Shown: positions 51,997 to 61,375, numbered from the stretch's first letter. The stretch is DNA of 64,000 bases from Ensifer sp. Root278 (GCF_001429285.1 NZ_LMJJ01000043.1:439-64438); one strand, 5' to 3'. Numbers and translations: made by a program. Notes: generated from the letters alone by a model not told the origin.

Positions 51997-53403
51997 TCAA
52001 AAGCGTTCGGGTCGGTCGTCCGTGCCGAGGTCCCAGAACAGGCCTGCCATGATTGCAAGACCCTCTGCGACAAGTGGCGCCAGCAGATGTTCGTCCGGCG
52101 CATGCTGACAGCATCCCGAATAGGAGTGCGGCACCCAGACCGTTGGAATTCCTAACAGATCTGCGAAGCAATCGTTCGGTAGAGAGCCTCCGGCATTCGG
52201 CAGAATTGTCGGTTCCACCGCCGTCGTCCTTTGAACGGACGCGGCCGCCCAGCGCATCAAGGGATGCTCGGGATCGAGGCGTGTGGCGCCCCATTCCAGT
52301 TCCGTTGCCTTTGGGACCACTGCGACATTGCCAAAGCCGTTTTCGTCGAGGTAGGCGCGAATTGTCTGCATGAAGCCCGCCGGATCGGTATCGACGGTGT
52401 AACGGATCTGCAGTCGTGCAGATGCGCGGGGCGGAATGGCATTGATCGGTAAAGCCGGCGTGCCTGCCGTCATCGCCAAAACTTCGAGCGCCGTCCAGCC
52501 GAAGACGCGTTGCGATGGCGTCAATCCCGGCTCGCCCCACCAGCCGTCAAGCTCCGGGCCGCCGCTCTCGGCTTGAAGCTCTATTCGACCGAGCGCGGCC
52601 ATGACGCCTTGAGGAACTTCAGTCGGAAGAATTCCTCGAACATTGATTTGACCGGTCGCCGACACCAGGCTGGAGATGGCGTTGGCGAGGATCACGGCCG
52701 GGTTGGCAAGCAGACCGCCCCAATTGCCGGAATGATGTGCGCCAGCCCTGAGATCGCAGATCAGATCGAAATCAACGGTTCCACGGGTGCCACCATCAAG
52801 TGTCGCGCGATCGCGGGCCAGGCGAGGTCCGTCCGATGAGATCAGCCAATCGGCCTTGAGCTTCGAACGATGTTCCGAACAAATCTGGTGAAGTCCGGCC
52901 GAACCGGTCTCCTCAGATGTTTCGATAAGCACCACGACGTTAAAGCCGAGGGATCCGCGCGTCGCCAGAACCGCTTCCAGAGCCAGCATCACGATTGTGT
53001 GTTGGCCCTTGTTGTCGGCGGTACCGCGACCGTAGAGGCGGTCGCCCTCGACACTCACTTCCCAGGGATCACGGCCATTCGACCATGCGCCTTCCATGCC
53101 AGCCACCACGTCCGCATGTCCGTAAACGAGCAGTGTCGGCAGATGTCCGGCTTCGTCGCGCCGCGCGATCAGCAGCGGGCCGCCTATGGGATCCGGGTTG
53201 TCCAGAATGTCGCCAGTAAAGCCGAGGCTTGCGAGATCCTGCCTGAACTCGTTTAAATAACGCACGCATTCCGGGCGCCGTGCGGGATTCTGGCTTTCCG
53301 TCGCGATTGCGACCCGGCGTGTCAGATCGGCCAGAAAGCGCCCGTTGGCCAGATAGGCGACGGCGGTGGCTATAGATTGATCCCTAGACATAATCCTGCT
53401 CAT
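51997..53403 (-). CDS. M20 family metallopeptidase (carboxypeptidase/dipeptidase-like)
   Basis: 468 residues. Metal ligands are visible: LVYGHADVV (His), LYGRGTADNKGQ (Asp), IETSEETGS (Glu pair) and a C-terminal His region (VPHSYSGCCQHAPDEH). The dimerisation domain lies at about 205-360. M20 enzymes with this length hydrolyse dipeptides or N-acyl amino acids in the cytoplasm. It is the first gene of the transport operon and divergent from the LysR gene with 36 bases between them. An ATG at 53391 is a possible alternative start. Confidence 0.9.
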   Translation of the reverse strand: MSRIMSRDQSIATAVAYLANGRFLADLTRRVAIATESQNPARRPECVRYLNEFRQDLASLGFTGDILDNPDPIGGPLLIARRDEAGHLPTLLVYGHADVVAGMEGAWSNGRDPWEVSVEGDRLYGRGTADNKGQHTIVMLALEAVLATRGSLGFNVVVLIETSEETGSAGLHQICSEHRSKLKADWLISSDGPRLARDRATLDGGTRGTVDFDLICDLRAGAHHSGNWGGLLANPAVILANAISSLVSATGQINVRGILPTEVPQGVMAALGRIELQAESGGPELDGWWGEPGLTPSQRVFGWTALEVLAMTAGTPALPINAIPPRASARLQIRYTVDTDPAGFMQTIRAYLDENGFGNVAVVPKATELEWGATRLDPEHPLMRWAAASVQRTTAVEPTILPNAGGSLPNDCFADLLGIPTVWVPHSYSGCCQHAPDEHLLAPLVAEGLAIMAGLFWDLGTDDRPERF

Positions 53404-53439
53404 TCATTGCGTTGACAGCACGATGTCACGGGGACGAAT

Positions 53440-54411
53440 ATGCAAGCAAACCAAAAGTTCTCTCGGTTACCCTTAGCTGGATTGAGTCTCGACATGGCCC
53501 GTCATTTGCCACCGCTGCCCGCACTGCGCGCTTTCGAAGCTGCGGCGCGCCACCTGAGCTTCGCCAGGGCGGCTGGTGAGCTGAGCGTGACCCCGGGCGC
53601 AGTCAGTCATCACATGAAACAGCTCGAAGAGTGGGTCGGTGGACCGCTGTTTGAACGGCGCGCCAATGGCGTGGGGTTGACGGAGACCGGCCGGGTCTTT
53701 GCAACGCGCCTCGGTGCGATCTTCGATCAACTCACCGCCGTCGGCGCTGCGGCGCGAGTGCCCGGTGGGCTCAGCACCGTCACCGTTCGTTGCCAGTTTT
53801 CACTCGCAACGAAGTGGCTTGCACCCCGCATTGGCAAGTTTCGCAAGGCTCATCCCGACATCTCCGTGGCTGTCATGGCTCTGCCGCACCGATGGAGCGC
53901 CAGGGAGCCGGATCCGGATCTTGCAATCTATCATGGCCGTGGAACGATTCCGGGCGTCCGACAGGATACGCTGATCAATGGCAGCCTGGTTGTCGTCGGT
54001 TCGCCCGACTTGGCGGCCACCCTCCCGCCTGCGTCGACACCTGCTGACTTGTTGTCCCGGCCCCTGATCAAGGTGGATTATGCCGAACCGGGCTGGCACG
54101 ATGAAGGGTGGGAAGCATGGTTTGCTGCAACTGGGTTTGGGCATCTCGAACTGCGGTCAACCTTGTCGTTCAATCTGGTGCACCTTGCGATCGATGCCTG
54201 TCTGTCGGGCGCCGGCTTCGCTCTGGTTCCAGATTTCCTGGTCGAGACCGAGCTTTGCACCGGGCGGCTGGTCGATGCCTTCGGGATATCGCTGCCGATT
54301 AGGCAGCCCTATGTCATCATGACACCCGACGCTAATCTTGCGCGACCAGAGGTTGCGATCCTAAGAAGCTGGCTCTTGGATCAAGGTATTGCGACGGCGA
54401 AACTGGGGTAA
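53440..54411 (+). CDS. LysR-type (GcvA-like) transcriptional regulator
   Basis: 323 residues. HTH segment FARAAGELSVTPGAVSHHMK then QLEEWVGGPLFERRANGVGL, and a C-terminal effector domain typical of the GcvA/AmpR subgroup (LATKWLAPRIGKFRKAHPDI). It is read away from the M20 peptidase/ABC operon, so it probably regulates it in response to an imported compound. An alternative start at 53494 would trim 18 residues; GGGGAC supports 53440. Confidence 0.9.
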   Translation: MQANQKFSRLPLAGLSLDMARHLPPLPALRAFEAAARHLSFARAAGELSVTPGAVSHHMKQLEEWVGGPLFERRANGVGLTETGRVFATRLGAIFDQLTAVGAAARVPGGLSTVTVRCQFSLATKWLAPRIGKFRKAHPDISVAVMALPHRWSAREPDPDLAIYHGRGTIPGVRQDTLINGSLVVVGSPDLAATLPPASTPADLLSRPLIKVDYAEPGWHDEGWEAWFAATGFGHLELRSTLSFNLVHLAIDACLSGAGFALVPDFLVETELCTGRLVDAFGISLPIRQPYVIMTPDANLARPEVAILRSWLLDQGIATAKLG

Positions 54412-54674
54412 CCGGTCCCGCACGGCTTTCAGTCCGAGTACTGTTTTCGCCGACCCCGTTCGAGCAAGAGACGCATGGCATTGGGCAGAACGCGCCATTC
54501 ACCGCGCTTGTGGCGGATGACAGCAACGGGTCAAAGGGAGCCGTTCTCCTCGATCCCCGTGCACGGCTTGCTGCGAGGTTGTTCACGTTCTGGGCTAAGA
54601 AGATCGCATAATTTATCGACGGGAAGGGACTGTCGTGATCCTTCGATCCCCTACGCACTCAGCGCGGAAGGCTT
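54412..54674. other. Intergenic region
   Basis: About 260 bases containing one copy of the TCGCATAA motif (54602-54626). No gene seen. Confidence 0.35.
54602..54626. repeat. TCGCATAA motif, copy 2
   Basis: GATCGCATAATTTATCGACG followed by GGAAG. Confidence 0.5.
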
Positions 54675-55478
54675 TCACGCCACCACAATCGGGACTTTGG
54701 TCGGCGAAGCCTTGACCCGGTTGTAGAGGTCGATGACGTCCTGATTGATCATGCGCACGCAACCGGAAGATGCTTGAGTGCCAATGGTCCACCATTCCGG
54801 TGAGCCGTGCACGCGATAGCCAGTGTCGTGGCCGTCCTTGTAGATATAGTGCGCGCGGGCGCCGAGCGGGTTGTCGAGCCCGCCTGGCTGACCGCCCGTC
54901 CATTTCACCAGTTCCGGCTTGCGCGCGATCATCTCTCTGGGCGGCGTCCAGGTGGGCCACTCCTTTGTGTACTGGATCTCCGCGCGGCCGTTCCATTCGA
55001 AGCCGGCCTTGCCGATGCCGACGCCGTAACGGATCGCTTCGCCGCCTTCCTGCACCCAATAGAGATGCCGCTCGTTGAGCCGCACCACGATCGTACCCGG
55101 CGCCTCGCCGGTCGGATCGATAACAATCTGACGCCGGAATTCCGGCCTGACCTTCTGGAATGGGATTTCCGGGATCACGAAACCATTGTCGACCAGCGAG
55201 GCATACATCGTGCTATTGTCGGTGATGTTGCTGTCGACGCTGATCGGTGGGATCGGGCGGATGGACCCGGTCGGCATGTGGTCAACGCCCACAGGCGGCA
55301 TACCACCAGACGGCTCGATTGGTCCCAGCGAAGGGAGTTCCAGCGTCTGCGAGCAGCCGGAAGCGCCAAGCAGGGTCATGACACCGAGGCCCGAAAGTAC
55401 GGCGCGGCGGGAGACGATGTACCCGGACTCCGGTATGGGAGCGTCAGAGGATAGCTTCTGATCTTGCGGCTTACGCAT
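54675..55478 (-). CDS. L,D-transpeptidase (YkuD/ErfK family)
   Basis: 267 residues. Twin-arginine-like/lipoprotein-type N-terminus (SRRAVLSGLGVMTLLGASGC, lipobox-like GASGC) puts it in the periplasm. The YkuD domain starts QIVIDPTGEAPGTIVVRLNE and carries the catalytic motif HGSPEWWTIGTQASSGCVRM (His ... Ser-x-Gly-Cys-x-Arg). It forms or edits 3-3 cross-links in peptidoglycan or attaches outer-membrane proteins. Rhizobial genomes carry many paralogues. Monocistronic here. Confidence 0.92.
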   Translation of the reverse strand: MRKPQDQKLSSDAPIPESGYIVSRRAVLSGLGVMTLLGASGCSQTLELPSLGPIEPSGGMPPVGVDHMPTGSIRPIPPISVDSNITDNSTMYASLVDNGFVIPEIPFQKVRPEFRRQIVIDPTGEAPGTIVVRLNERHLYWVQEGGEAIRYGVGIGKAGFEWNGRAEIQYTKEWPTWTPPREMIARKPELVKWTGGQPGGLDNPLGARAHYIYKDGHDTGYRVHGSPEWWTIGTQASSGCVRMINQDVIDLYNRVKASPTKVPIVVA

Positions 55479-55755
55479 GCACTTTTCACCCCAAACGAAC
55501 GGTCGGCATCATACCCACCGGATGGGCACATTTTCACAATTCATGGTTAAGAAGGCGTGAAACCGGCCGCCCGGCTGCTTGCCATTTGCAAGTGCAGGGT
55601 AATTCAAGCTCGAACTAAATATGGCTCTGGTTGCCAGCGATAGGCGAGATATCACTGGCAATTCCAATGTAGTGATAATTTTGAATGGCGTGTTTCTGAC
55701 GGCCCCGAATTCGTACGAGGGGATGCGACGTTTCACGTAGGAAGCTCGATGCTTC
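55479..55755. other. Intergenic region, nothing recognised
   Basis: About 275 bases, AT-richer than its neighbours; contains the promoter region of the L,D-transpeptidase gene. No supported gene. Confidence 0.3.
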
Positions 55756-55947
55756 CTATGGAAGTTCGATCTCGCCGGTCACCACGTGGTCGAGGTCGGT
55801 GCCTTCCGCCGTCAGCGTCATGCGGACCTTCAGCTTTTGGCCGCCGGTTTGCCCTTCGCGCACCGTCTCCTCGATCTTGCGCTGCGAGGTGATGCCGACT
55901 TCCTTCAGGAACTTGCGGATCGACATGTTAAAGGCGTCTTCGCTCAT
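55756..55947 (-). CDS. DUF6494 family small protein
   Basis: 63 residues, GGAG before ATG. FNMSIRKFLKEVGITSQRKI and LKVRMTLTAEGTDLDHVVTG match the small DUF6494 family seen across alphaproteobacteria. Soluble, function unknown. Confidence 0.82.
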   Translation of the reverse strand: MSEDAFNMSIRKFLKEVGITSQRKIEETVREGQTGGQKLKVRMTLTAEGTDLDHVVTGEIELP

Positions 55948-56824
55948 GGCAGAACTCCACTGTGTTCAGAAGGGATTGTAAGGGAAGGGGAGTGGTCAAG
56001 GAAGCAGGACGGTGAGGCGCGGTGTGCTACAAACAGACTGCGACCGAAGAAGAGGCGCCGAGGCCCTTTGAACTTAACCGACTCTGGGAGGAGGCGTGAA
56101 ACCGATCCACGTTATGCGCGGCGGGGGGAGCTCGAAAATCGCATAATGTTTCGTGCTGAACTTGAGTTTCGCGTTGCGCTCGGAGGAGCAATTCGACTTG
56201 CTCGGAAGTTTGGTGGGGGATGGTGTCCGGCTCCACACCCGGAAGGGCGACGATCGGTTCGTAGCGGCTATTTTGCGAGCAACCTTGTAGGTTTCGTCCG
56301 GCACGCCTGTCGGGACGTAGCCAGAGACGCCGCTGAGGGCTTTGACGACGGACGACCGTGATTGCTGCCCCTGCTTGCTCTCCACCCCGAGAATCCGGCA
56401 CCACTGTCACGCGGCGCCGTTACGCTCGTCTATCTCGGTAAGTTCTCTGTATGCACTGATGCGAGGAGATCCGGGCGTCCCGCGTCTCCCAGACATCACG
56501 GAGGCTGATACTCGTCCACCACTTCGGCGCGACCCTCGTTCGACGGATATGCATGCGAACCACGGGTCTTCGGTTCCGATCCCATCAAGGCAACGGATGC
56601 ACAGTTCAACTCCCAAGGTCGGTGTCTCTTTGGCCCAGAGCTCAGCTCAGAGCTGGTATCGTCCAGGAAGCGGAGCGGATGCTATCCACGAGAGTGCAGG
56701 TCTCCCTCACGACCGAACCGGTATCGGGAAGGCCGAAAGCGCCTCCTTGATGCGGCTGTAATACGCCTGTCACGCTGAGTTTCTATCGCAAGAAGGGTAA
56801 CCACCGCTCAAGAGAGGCTCTCCC
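55948..56824. other. Gene-poor region, possible decayed gene
   Basis: About 875 bases. On the minus strand, two frames between 56030 and 56385 look coding and may be one broken gene (VVKALSGVSGYVPTGVPDET, then YEPIVALPGVEPDTIPHQTS). The family was not recognised. A copy of the TCGCATAA motif is at 56137-56161. The leader of the phosphatase gene contains CTGTCAC at about 56767, a possible half Pho box. Confidence 0.35.
56137..56161. repeat. TCGCATAA motif, copy 3 (weaker)
   Basis: AATCGCATAATGTTTCGTGC followed by TGAAC; core conserved, right half diverged. Confidence 0.4.
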
Positions 56825-58579
56825 ATGCGTAAACTTCTCCTCGCCCTGGCATCGGCAACGATCCTTTCCGGCGCAGCACAGGCCGCGACTGTTTATCCCA
56901 TCGATCGCGCGACGATCCTCGTCGGTTCGCCGTTCGACTTCAAGGTAGAGTTCGATACTGTCGTGAAACCGGAAGACGTGAAGGTCACCGTCAACGGCCA
57001 GGACTACGAAACCGTTTTCGGCAAGAAGGCCGAATTCGTCGTCGAGGAAAAGGGCGCGGAAGACAAGGTACTCGGTTCCGCCCTCGTCCTGCGCGGCCTG
57101 ACGATCGGCACGGCCGGCGCCTACAAGGTTGAGGTTTCAGCCGGCAGCGAAACGCAGTCGGTGGGCTGGGATGTCTACGGCACCGCCGCCGAGCCGAAGG
57201 CGAAAAACGTCATCTTCCTGATCGCCGACGGCCTCTCCGTCGCCCACCGCACGGGCGCGCGCATCATGTCGAAGGGTATGACGGGCGGCAAGGCGAATGG
57301 CCGCCTCGCCATGGACGACATCCCGCCGGTCGCCTTCATCGGCACGTCCTCGACGCATTCGATCGCAACGGACAGCGCCAATACCATGTCGGCCTACATG
57401 ACCGGCCACAAGTCGCGCGTCAACGCGCTCGGCGTCTATGCCGACCGCACGCCGGCAAGCCTCGACGACCCGAAGATCGAGACGATTGCCGAGGCACTGC
57501 GCCGTACCACCAAAAAGTCCGTCGGTATCGTGACGACCGCCGAAGTTGAGGACGCCACGCCGGCAGCCGTCGTCTCGCACACCCGCAAGCGCGGCGACAA
57601 GGCGGAGATTGTCGGCATGCTGTTCGATGTCAAGCCGGACGTGCTTCTCGGCGGCGGCTCCGCCTATTTCCTCGGCAAGGACGTACCGGGCTCCAAGCGC
57701 AAGGACGACAAGGACTACATCGCGGAATTCAAGAACGCCGGCTACGCGCTCGCGACCGACAAGACGGAACTGGCCGCTGCCACCGGCTCCAACCAGGACA
57801 AGCTGCTTGGTCTCTTCCACACCGGCAACATGGACGTGACGCTCGACCGTGAATTCCTCAAGAAGGGCACCGTCGAGAAATTCCCGAACCAGCCCGGTCT
57901 TGTCGAGATGACCAAGGTCGCGCTCGACAAGCTCTCCAAGAACCCGGAAGGCTTCTTCCTGATGGTCGAAGCCGCTTCGGTCGACAAGATGAGCCATCCG
58001 CTCGACTGGGACCGCGCACTCGTCGAAACGATCGAGTTCGACAAGGCCGTGGGCGTGGCCCGCGAATTCGCTGCTGCCAATCCCGACACGATGATCGTCG
58101 TCACCGGTGACCACACCCACGGCGTCGCCATCATCGGCACCGTCGACGACGAGAAGCCGGGCGAGGACATGCGCGCGAAGGTCGGCACCTATGACGACGC
58201 CGGCTTCCCGAACTACGAGGACAAGGACGGCGACGGTTATCCGGATCGCATCGACGTCACGCGTCGTCTCTTCCTGGCCGCCAACAACGGTCCGGATCAC
58301 TACGAAACCTTCCGTCCGAAGCTGGATGGTCCGTTCGTTCCGGCCGTGCAAAACGAGGCGAAGGAATATGTCGCCAACGAAGCCTATAAGGACGTTCCCG
58401 GCGCCGTCTTCGTCCAGGGCAACATCCCGAAGGATGGCGACAGCGGCGTTCATGCTGTCGACGACGTCGTGCTTCAGGCGGCCGGTCCTGGTTCGGAAGG
58501 CTTCCGCGGTTACATGGAACAGAGCGACGTCTACCGCGTGCTTGCCGACGCCTTCGCCCTCGGCACCGCGAAGGACTAA
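56825..58579 (+). CDS. phoA: Alkaline phosphatase (PhoA superfamily)
   Basis: 584 residues, with a signal peptide MRKLLLALASATILSGAAQA. An N-terminal beta-rich domain of about 110 residues precedes the phosphatase fold: NVIFLIADGLSVAHRTGARI (metal Asp), IATDSANTMSAYMTGHKSRV (nucleophile Ser after Asp), SVDKMSHPLDWDRAL and VVTGDHTHG (metal His). An EF-hand-like loop DKDGDGYPDRID (about 465) suggests calcium. It is a periplasmic phosphomonoesterase, probably zinc-dependent. It is followed by a strong hairpin and a putative metal-related ABC system. Confidence 0.93.
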   Translation: MRKLLLALASATILSGAAQAATVYPIDRATILVGSPFDFKVEFDTVVKPEDVKVTVNGQDYETVFGKKAEFVVEEKGAEDKVLGSALVLRGLTIGTAGAYKVEVSAGSETQSVGWDVYGTAAEPKAKNVIFLIADGLSVAHRTGARIMSKGMTGGKANGRLAMDDIPPVAFIGTSSTHSIATDSANTMSAYMTGHKSRVNALGVYADRTPASLDDPKIETIAEALRRTTKKSVGIVTTAEVEDATPAAVVSHTRKRGDKAEIVGMLFDVKPDVLLGGGSAYFLGKDVPGSKRKDDKDYIAEFKNAGYALATDKTELAAATGSNQDKLLGLFHTGNMDVTLDREFLKKGTVEKFPNQPGLVEMTKVALDKLSKNPEGFFLMVEAASVDKMSHPLDWDRALVETIEFDKAVGVAREFAAANPDTMIVVTGDHTHGVAIIGTVDDEKPGEDMRAKVGTYDDAGFPNYEDKDGDGYPDRIDVTRRLFLAANNGPDHYETFRPKLDGPFVPAVQNEAKEYVANEAYKDVPGAVFVQGNIPKDGDSGVHAVDDVVLQAAGPGSEGFRGYMEQSDVYRVLADAFALGTAKD

Positions 58580-58598
58580 GGGCTTACATCCCTTTGAC

Positions 58599-58625
58599 GG
58601 ACAGGCGGTCCCGCGCCGCCTGTCC
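58599..58625 (+). terminator. Hairpin after alkaline phosphatase
   Basis: GGACAGGCGG-TCCCGCG-CCGCCTGTCC, perfect 10-bp stem, without a T-run; may attenuate or stabilise the transcript before the downstream three genes. Confidence 0.6.
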
Positions 58626-58658
58626 GCATGATTGCGAATGAAGAGGGAAAGCACGGCC

Positions 58659-59123
58659 ATGACCGAAGAAACCCGTAGGTTTTTCAACAGACGGCGGGTG
58701 CTCGGCGCGCTCGCGGCCCTGCCCATCCTGTCCCTCTCCCGCCCGGCGCTGGCGGCGGAGACGCTTGGCTTCGGCGAGCTCTACAAGAGCTTTGGCGTGC
58801 TGGGCCTCGAGTTTTCCGACAAGGTGAAGCGGCTGAATGGCCAGGACGTCACCGTAAAAGGCTTCATGGCGCCGCCTTTAAAGGCCGAAGCGAATTTCTT
58901 CGTGCTCACCGAAATTCCGATGTCGCTCTGCCCCTTCTGCTCTTCCGACGCGGACTGGCCGGACAATATCGTTGTCGTCTATCTCGCCCGCAAGCAGACC
59001 TTCGTGCAATTCAACGCACCGATCGAGGCGCAGGGCGTACTGGAATATGGTTCATGGATCGATCCGGAAACCGGATTCGTCAGCCAGCTTCGCCTGCGCG
59101 AAGCCGCATTCAATACGGTCTGA
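58659..59123 (+). CDS. DUF3299-like periplasmic protein
   Basis: 154 residues from ATG 58659 (GAGGGAAAG upstream; an ATG at 58638 is also possible). Tat-like signal FFNRRRVLGALAALPILSLS, then NGQDVTVKGFMAPPLKAEAN, FFVLTEIPMSLCPFCSSDAD and YGSWIDPETGFVSQLRL. The layout resembles DUF3299 proteins that accompany FtsX-type metal ABC systems (ZrgE in Vibrio). The Cys pair CPFC could bind metal. It is 2 bases from the ABC ATPase gene, so the three genes form an operon. Confidence 0.65.
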   Translation: MTEETRRFFNRRRVLGALAALPILSLSRPALAAETLGFGELYKSFGVLGLEFSDKVKRLNGQDVTVKGFMAPPLKAEANFFVLTEIPMSLCPFCSSDADWPDNIVVVYLARKQTFVQFNAPIEAQGVLEYGSWIDPETGFVSQLRLREAAFNTV

Positions 59124-59125
59124 CG

Positions 59126-59812
59126 ATGCTGGCGCTCGCTATTTCCGGCCTCACGATGCGGTTTCCCGGCCTCGACGCGCCGGTGCTCGCCATCGACCGG
59201 CTCCACATTCCGGCCGGTGGTCGGCTTGCAGTCACCGGCGCTTCGGGCTCCGGCAAAAGCACGCTGGTCAACGCCATCACGGGGCTTGAAATCGCAACCA
59301 GCGGTTCCGTTTCCTGGGGTGGGACGGACATCGCCCGCCTTTCGGCCGGACGCCGCGATGCCTTCCGCGCAGCGCATATCGGCCTCGTCATGCAGGATTT
59401 TCATCTTTTCCCCGGCCTTTCGGCCTTCGAGAATGTCGTGCTGCCGGTCCGGCTCTCCCGCCGCCTGACGCCGGTCGAGCGCGAGCGGGCGCTGCATCTT
59501 CTCGAAACCACCGGCATCGCTCGCCCGAACCAACCCATCGAGACCCTGTCGCGCGGCGAAATGCAGCGCATCGCGGTGGCACGGGCACTGTTGTCAAAAC
59601 CTGGCGTGATCGTCGCTGACGAGCCGACCGCCAGCCTCGACCGACGCACAGGCAACGAGGTGGCCGAGCTGATCGTCCGGCTCGCCCGCGAGCAGGGCGC
59701 CACACTCGTCGTCGTCACCCACGATCCGGCCCTGGTGGATAGGCTTGACCGTCGGATCGGCCTCGACGGCGGCCGCATCGTCGAAGACAGCGCGGAGGCG
59801 CGCGCTGCGTGA
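59126..59812 (+). CDS. ABC transporter ATP-binding protein (LolD/MacB type)
   Basis: 228 residues. Walker A GASGSGKST, Q-loop VMQDFHLFPGLSAFENVVL, signature LSRGEMQRIAVARALLSKPG, Walker B VIVADEPTASLD and H-loop VVVTHDP. Subfamily features fit ATPases that pair with FtsX-like permeases. Stop overlaps the permease start (GTGA). It energises the system made with the neighbouring permease and DUF3299-like protein. Confidence 0.94.
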   Translation: MLALAISGLTMRFPGLDAPVLAIDRLHIPAGGRLAVTGASGSGKSTLVNAITGLEIATSGSVSWGGTDIARLSAGRRDAFRAAHIGLVMQDFHLFPGLSAFENVVLPVRLSRRLTPVERERALHLLETTGIARPNQPIETLSRGEMQRIAVARALLSKPGVIVADEPTASLDRRTGNEVAELIVRLAREQGATLVVVTHDPALVDRLDRRIGLDGGRIVEDSAEARAA

Positions 59813-61107
59813 TCCGTTTCATCCTCGCCGATCTTCGCCGGTTCAAGGGTGGTGCGCTTGCCGTCATCGTGCTGATAGCGCTCTCCGTCGCGCTCAGCGT
59901 CACCGTTACCTTGCAGGAGCGCGCCGTCAGGCTCGGCAGCGCCCGGGCGGCGGAAAATTTCGATCTGCTGGTCGGCGCCGCCGGCAGCGAAACCCAGCTT
60001 ACCCTCTCGGCCGTCTTCCTCCAGCCCTCGCCGCTGCCGCTGATGTCCGGCAGCGTGCTGGCCAAACTCTCCGAGGACCCGCGCGTCGATTTCGCCGCCC
60101 CGGTTGGCTTCGGCGATTCCGCCGATGGTTATCCGGTGGTCGGCACAACCGTCCAACTCGTATCGGCTCTCTCGCCAACGCTCGCTGAGGGTGCGATCTT
60201 CGCTCGCCTCGGCGATGCGGTGATCGGCTCGGACGTGCCGAAGCGGTTGGGCGCACAGATCAAGCCGATGCATGGTGCAGCCGACGAAGGCGGTCATGCC
60301 CACACCGAGCTCGTCTACGAGGTCACCGGCCGCATGGCCCCGACCGGCACCGCCTGGGACCGGGCGATCCTCGTGCCGATCCGCGCTGTCTGGCAACTGC
60401 ACGGTATGGCTGGGGACGGCGGACACGCCCATGACCACGTGACCGAAGGTACCGCGGCGACCGATCATCATCATGCCGGCGAAGCATCCGAACGCTCGGC
60501 CGCAGACGAGCGCGACCGCGAAACGCATGTCGAGGGCGATGCGGCGCTCGACGAGCATTTCGATACCGATACGCCCCGCATTCCCGCCGTTCTCGTCAAG
60601 CCGAAGACGGTCGCCGATGCCTATCGCCTGCGCCAGGAGTATCGCGGTGAGACCACGCTCGCCGTCTTCCCCGCCGAAGTGCTGACCCGTCTCTACGCCA
60701 CGCTCGGTGATGTGCGCAGCCTGCTGCTGGCGATCGCCATCGGCACGCAAGTCATCGTCATCGCCGCCATCCTTCTGGTCACGATCATGCATGTCGGCGC
60801 CCGCCAGCGGCAGATCGGCGCTCTCAGGGCCTTCGGCGCGCCAGGACGCGCGGTCGTCGCCATCGTCTGGGGCGAACTCTTCCTGCTCTTCCTCGCCGGT
60901 TTCGGGCTCGGCATTCTCATCGGCTATGGCGCGGCGCAATTGATCTCGGCCACCGTCACCGCCACGACGGCCATCCGCATGCCCGTGGAGTTCGCCCGCG
61001 AGGATGTTTCGCTGGCCGCCTGGTTCGGGGTTCTGGCTGTGCTGGTATCGATCGTGCCGGCGCTCTCGGCCCTGCGTCTCAGCCCGGCAACGGCGCTGAG
61101 GGCCTGA
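59809..61107 (+). CDS. FtsX-type ABC permease with His-rich periplasmic loop
   Basis: 432 residues from GTG 59809. One N-terminal span (about 14-36), a large periplasmic domain (to about 300), then three C-terminal spans (TQVIVIAAILLVTIMHVGAR, GELFLLFLAGFGLGILIGYG, LAAWFGVLAVLVSIVPALSA). The domain holds a His/Asp-rich segment at about 204-245 (GDGGHAHDHV, DHHHAG), a likely metal-binding site. The combination with a DUF3299-like protein and a LolD-like ATPase resembles Zrg zinc systems of Vibrio. Direction of transport is unproven. Confidence 0.88.
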   Translation: MIRFILADLRRFKGGALAVIVLIALSVALSVTVTLQERAVRLGSARAAENFDLLVGAAGSETQLTLSAVFLQPSPLPLMSGSVLAKLSEDPRVDFAAPVGFGDSADGYPVVGTTVQLVSALSPTLAEGAIFARLGDAVIGSDVPKRLGAQIKPMHGAADEGGHAHTELVYEVTGRMAPTGTAWDRAILVPIRAVWQLHGMAGDGGHAHDHVTEGTAATDHHHAGEASERSAADERDRETHVEGDAALDEHFDTDTPRIPAVLVKPKTVADAYRLRQEYRGETTLAVFPAEVLTRLYATLGDVRSLLLAIAIGTQVIVIAAILLVTIMHVGARQRQIGALRAFGAPGRAVVAIVWGELFLLFLAGFGLGILIGYGAAQLISATVTATTAIRMPVEFAREDVSLAAWFGVLAVLVSIVPALSALRLSPATALRA

Positions 61108-61135
61108 CGCCGCCTCGTAATCATTGCCGCGTTCG

Positions 61136-61375
61136 AACTACCAGTGCTGCCGTTTGCCACCCTGAGCAGCGATGCGGCGCAGGGGTATTTCGCCGACGGC
61201 CTCGCGGAAGGCCTCATCACCGATTTTCCAAAGTTCAAGGCCTCCTGGTGATCGCCCGTCATTCGAGTTTTGCCTATCGCGCGCTGGATTTGCGCGATCG
61301 CCAACGTCCGCTATCTGGGGCTTTCCGCCGCAAGCCCAGAAACTGCGAAGTTGAAACCGTTGACTACGACAAGTC
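61136..61375 (+). pseudogene. Fragment of a cyclase TolB-like domain
   Basis: PVLPFATLSSDAAQGYFADG then LAEGLITDFPKF is the TolB-like/FlgO-like segment seen intact in the 2816-5002 cyclase. The continuation LLVIARHSSFAYRALDLRD follows in another frame, then the likeness ends. A short, frameshifted relic. Confidence 0.6.

Noticed and set aside
57137-58726. A 529-codon open frame antisense to alkaline phosphatase
   Set aside because: Valine/arginine-rich shadow of a high-GC gene; no start signal and the plus-strand protein is clearly real.
59401-60939. A 512-codon open frame antisense to the ABC genes
   Set aside because: Same GC-driven shadow; both plus-strand genes have full family motifs.
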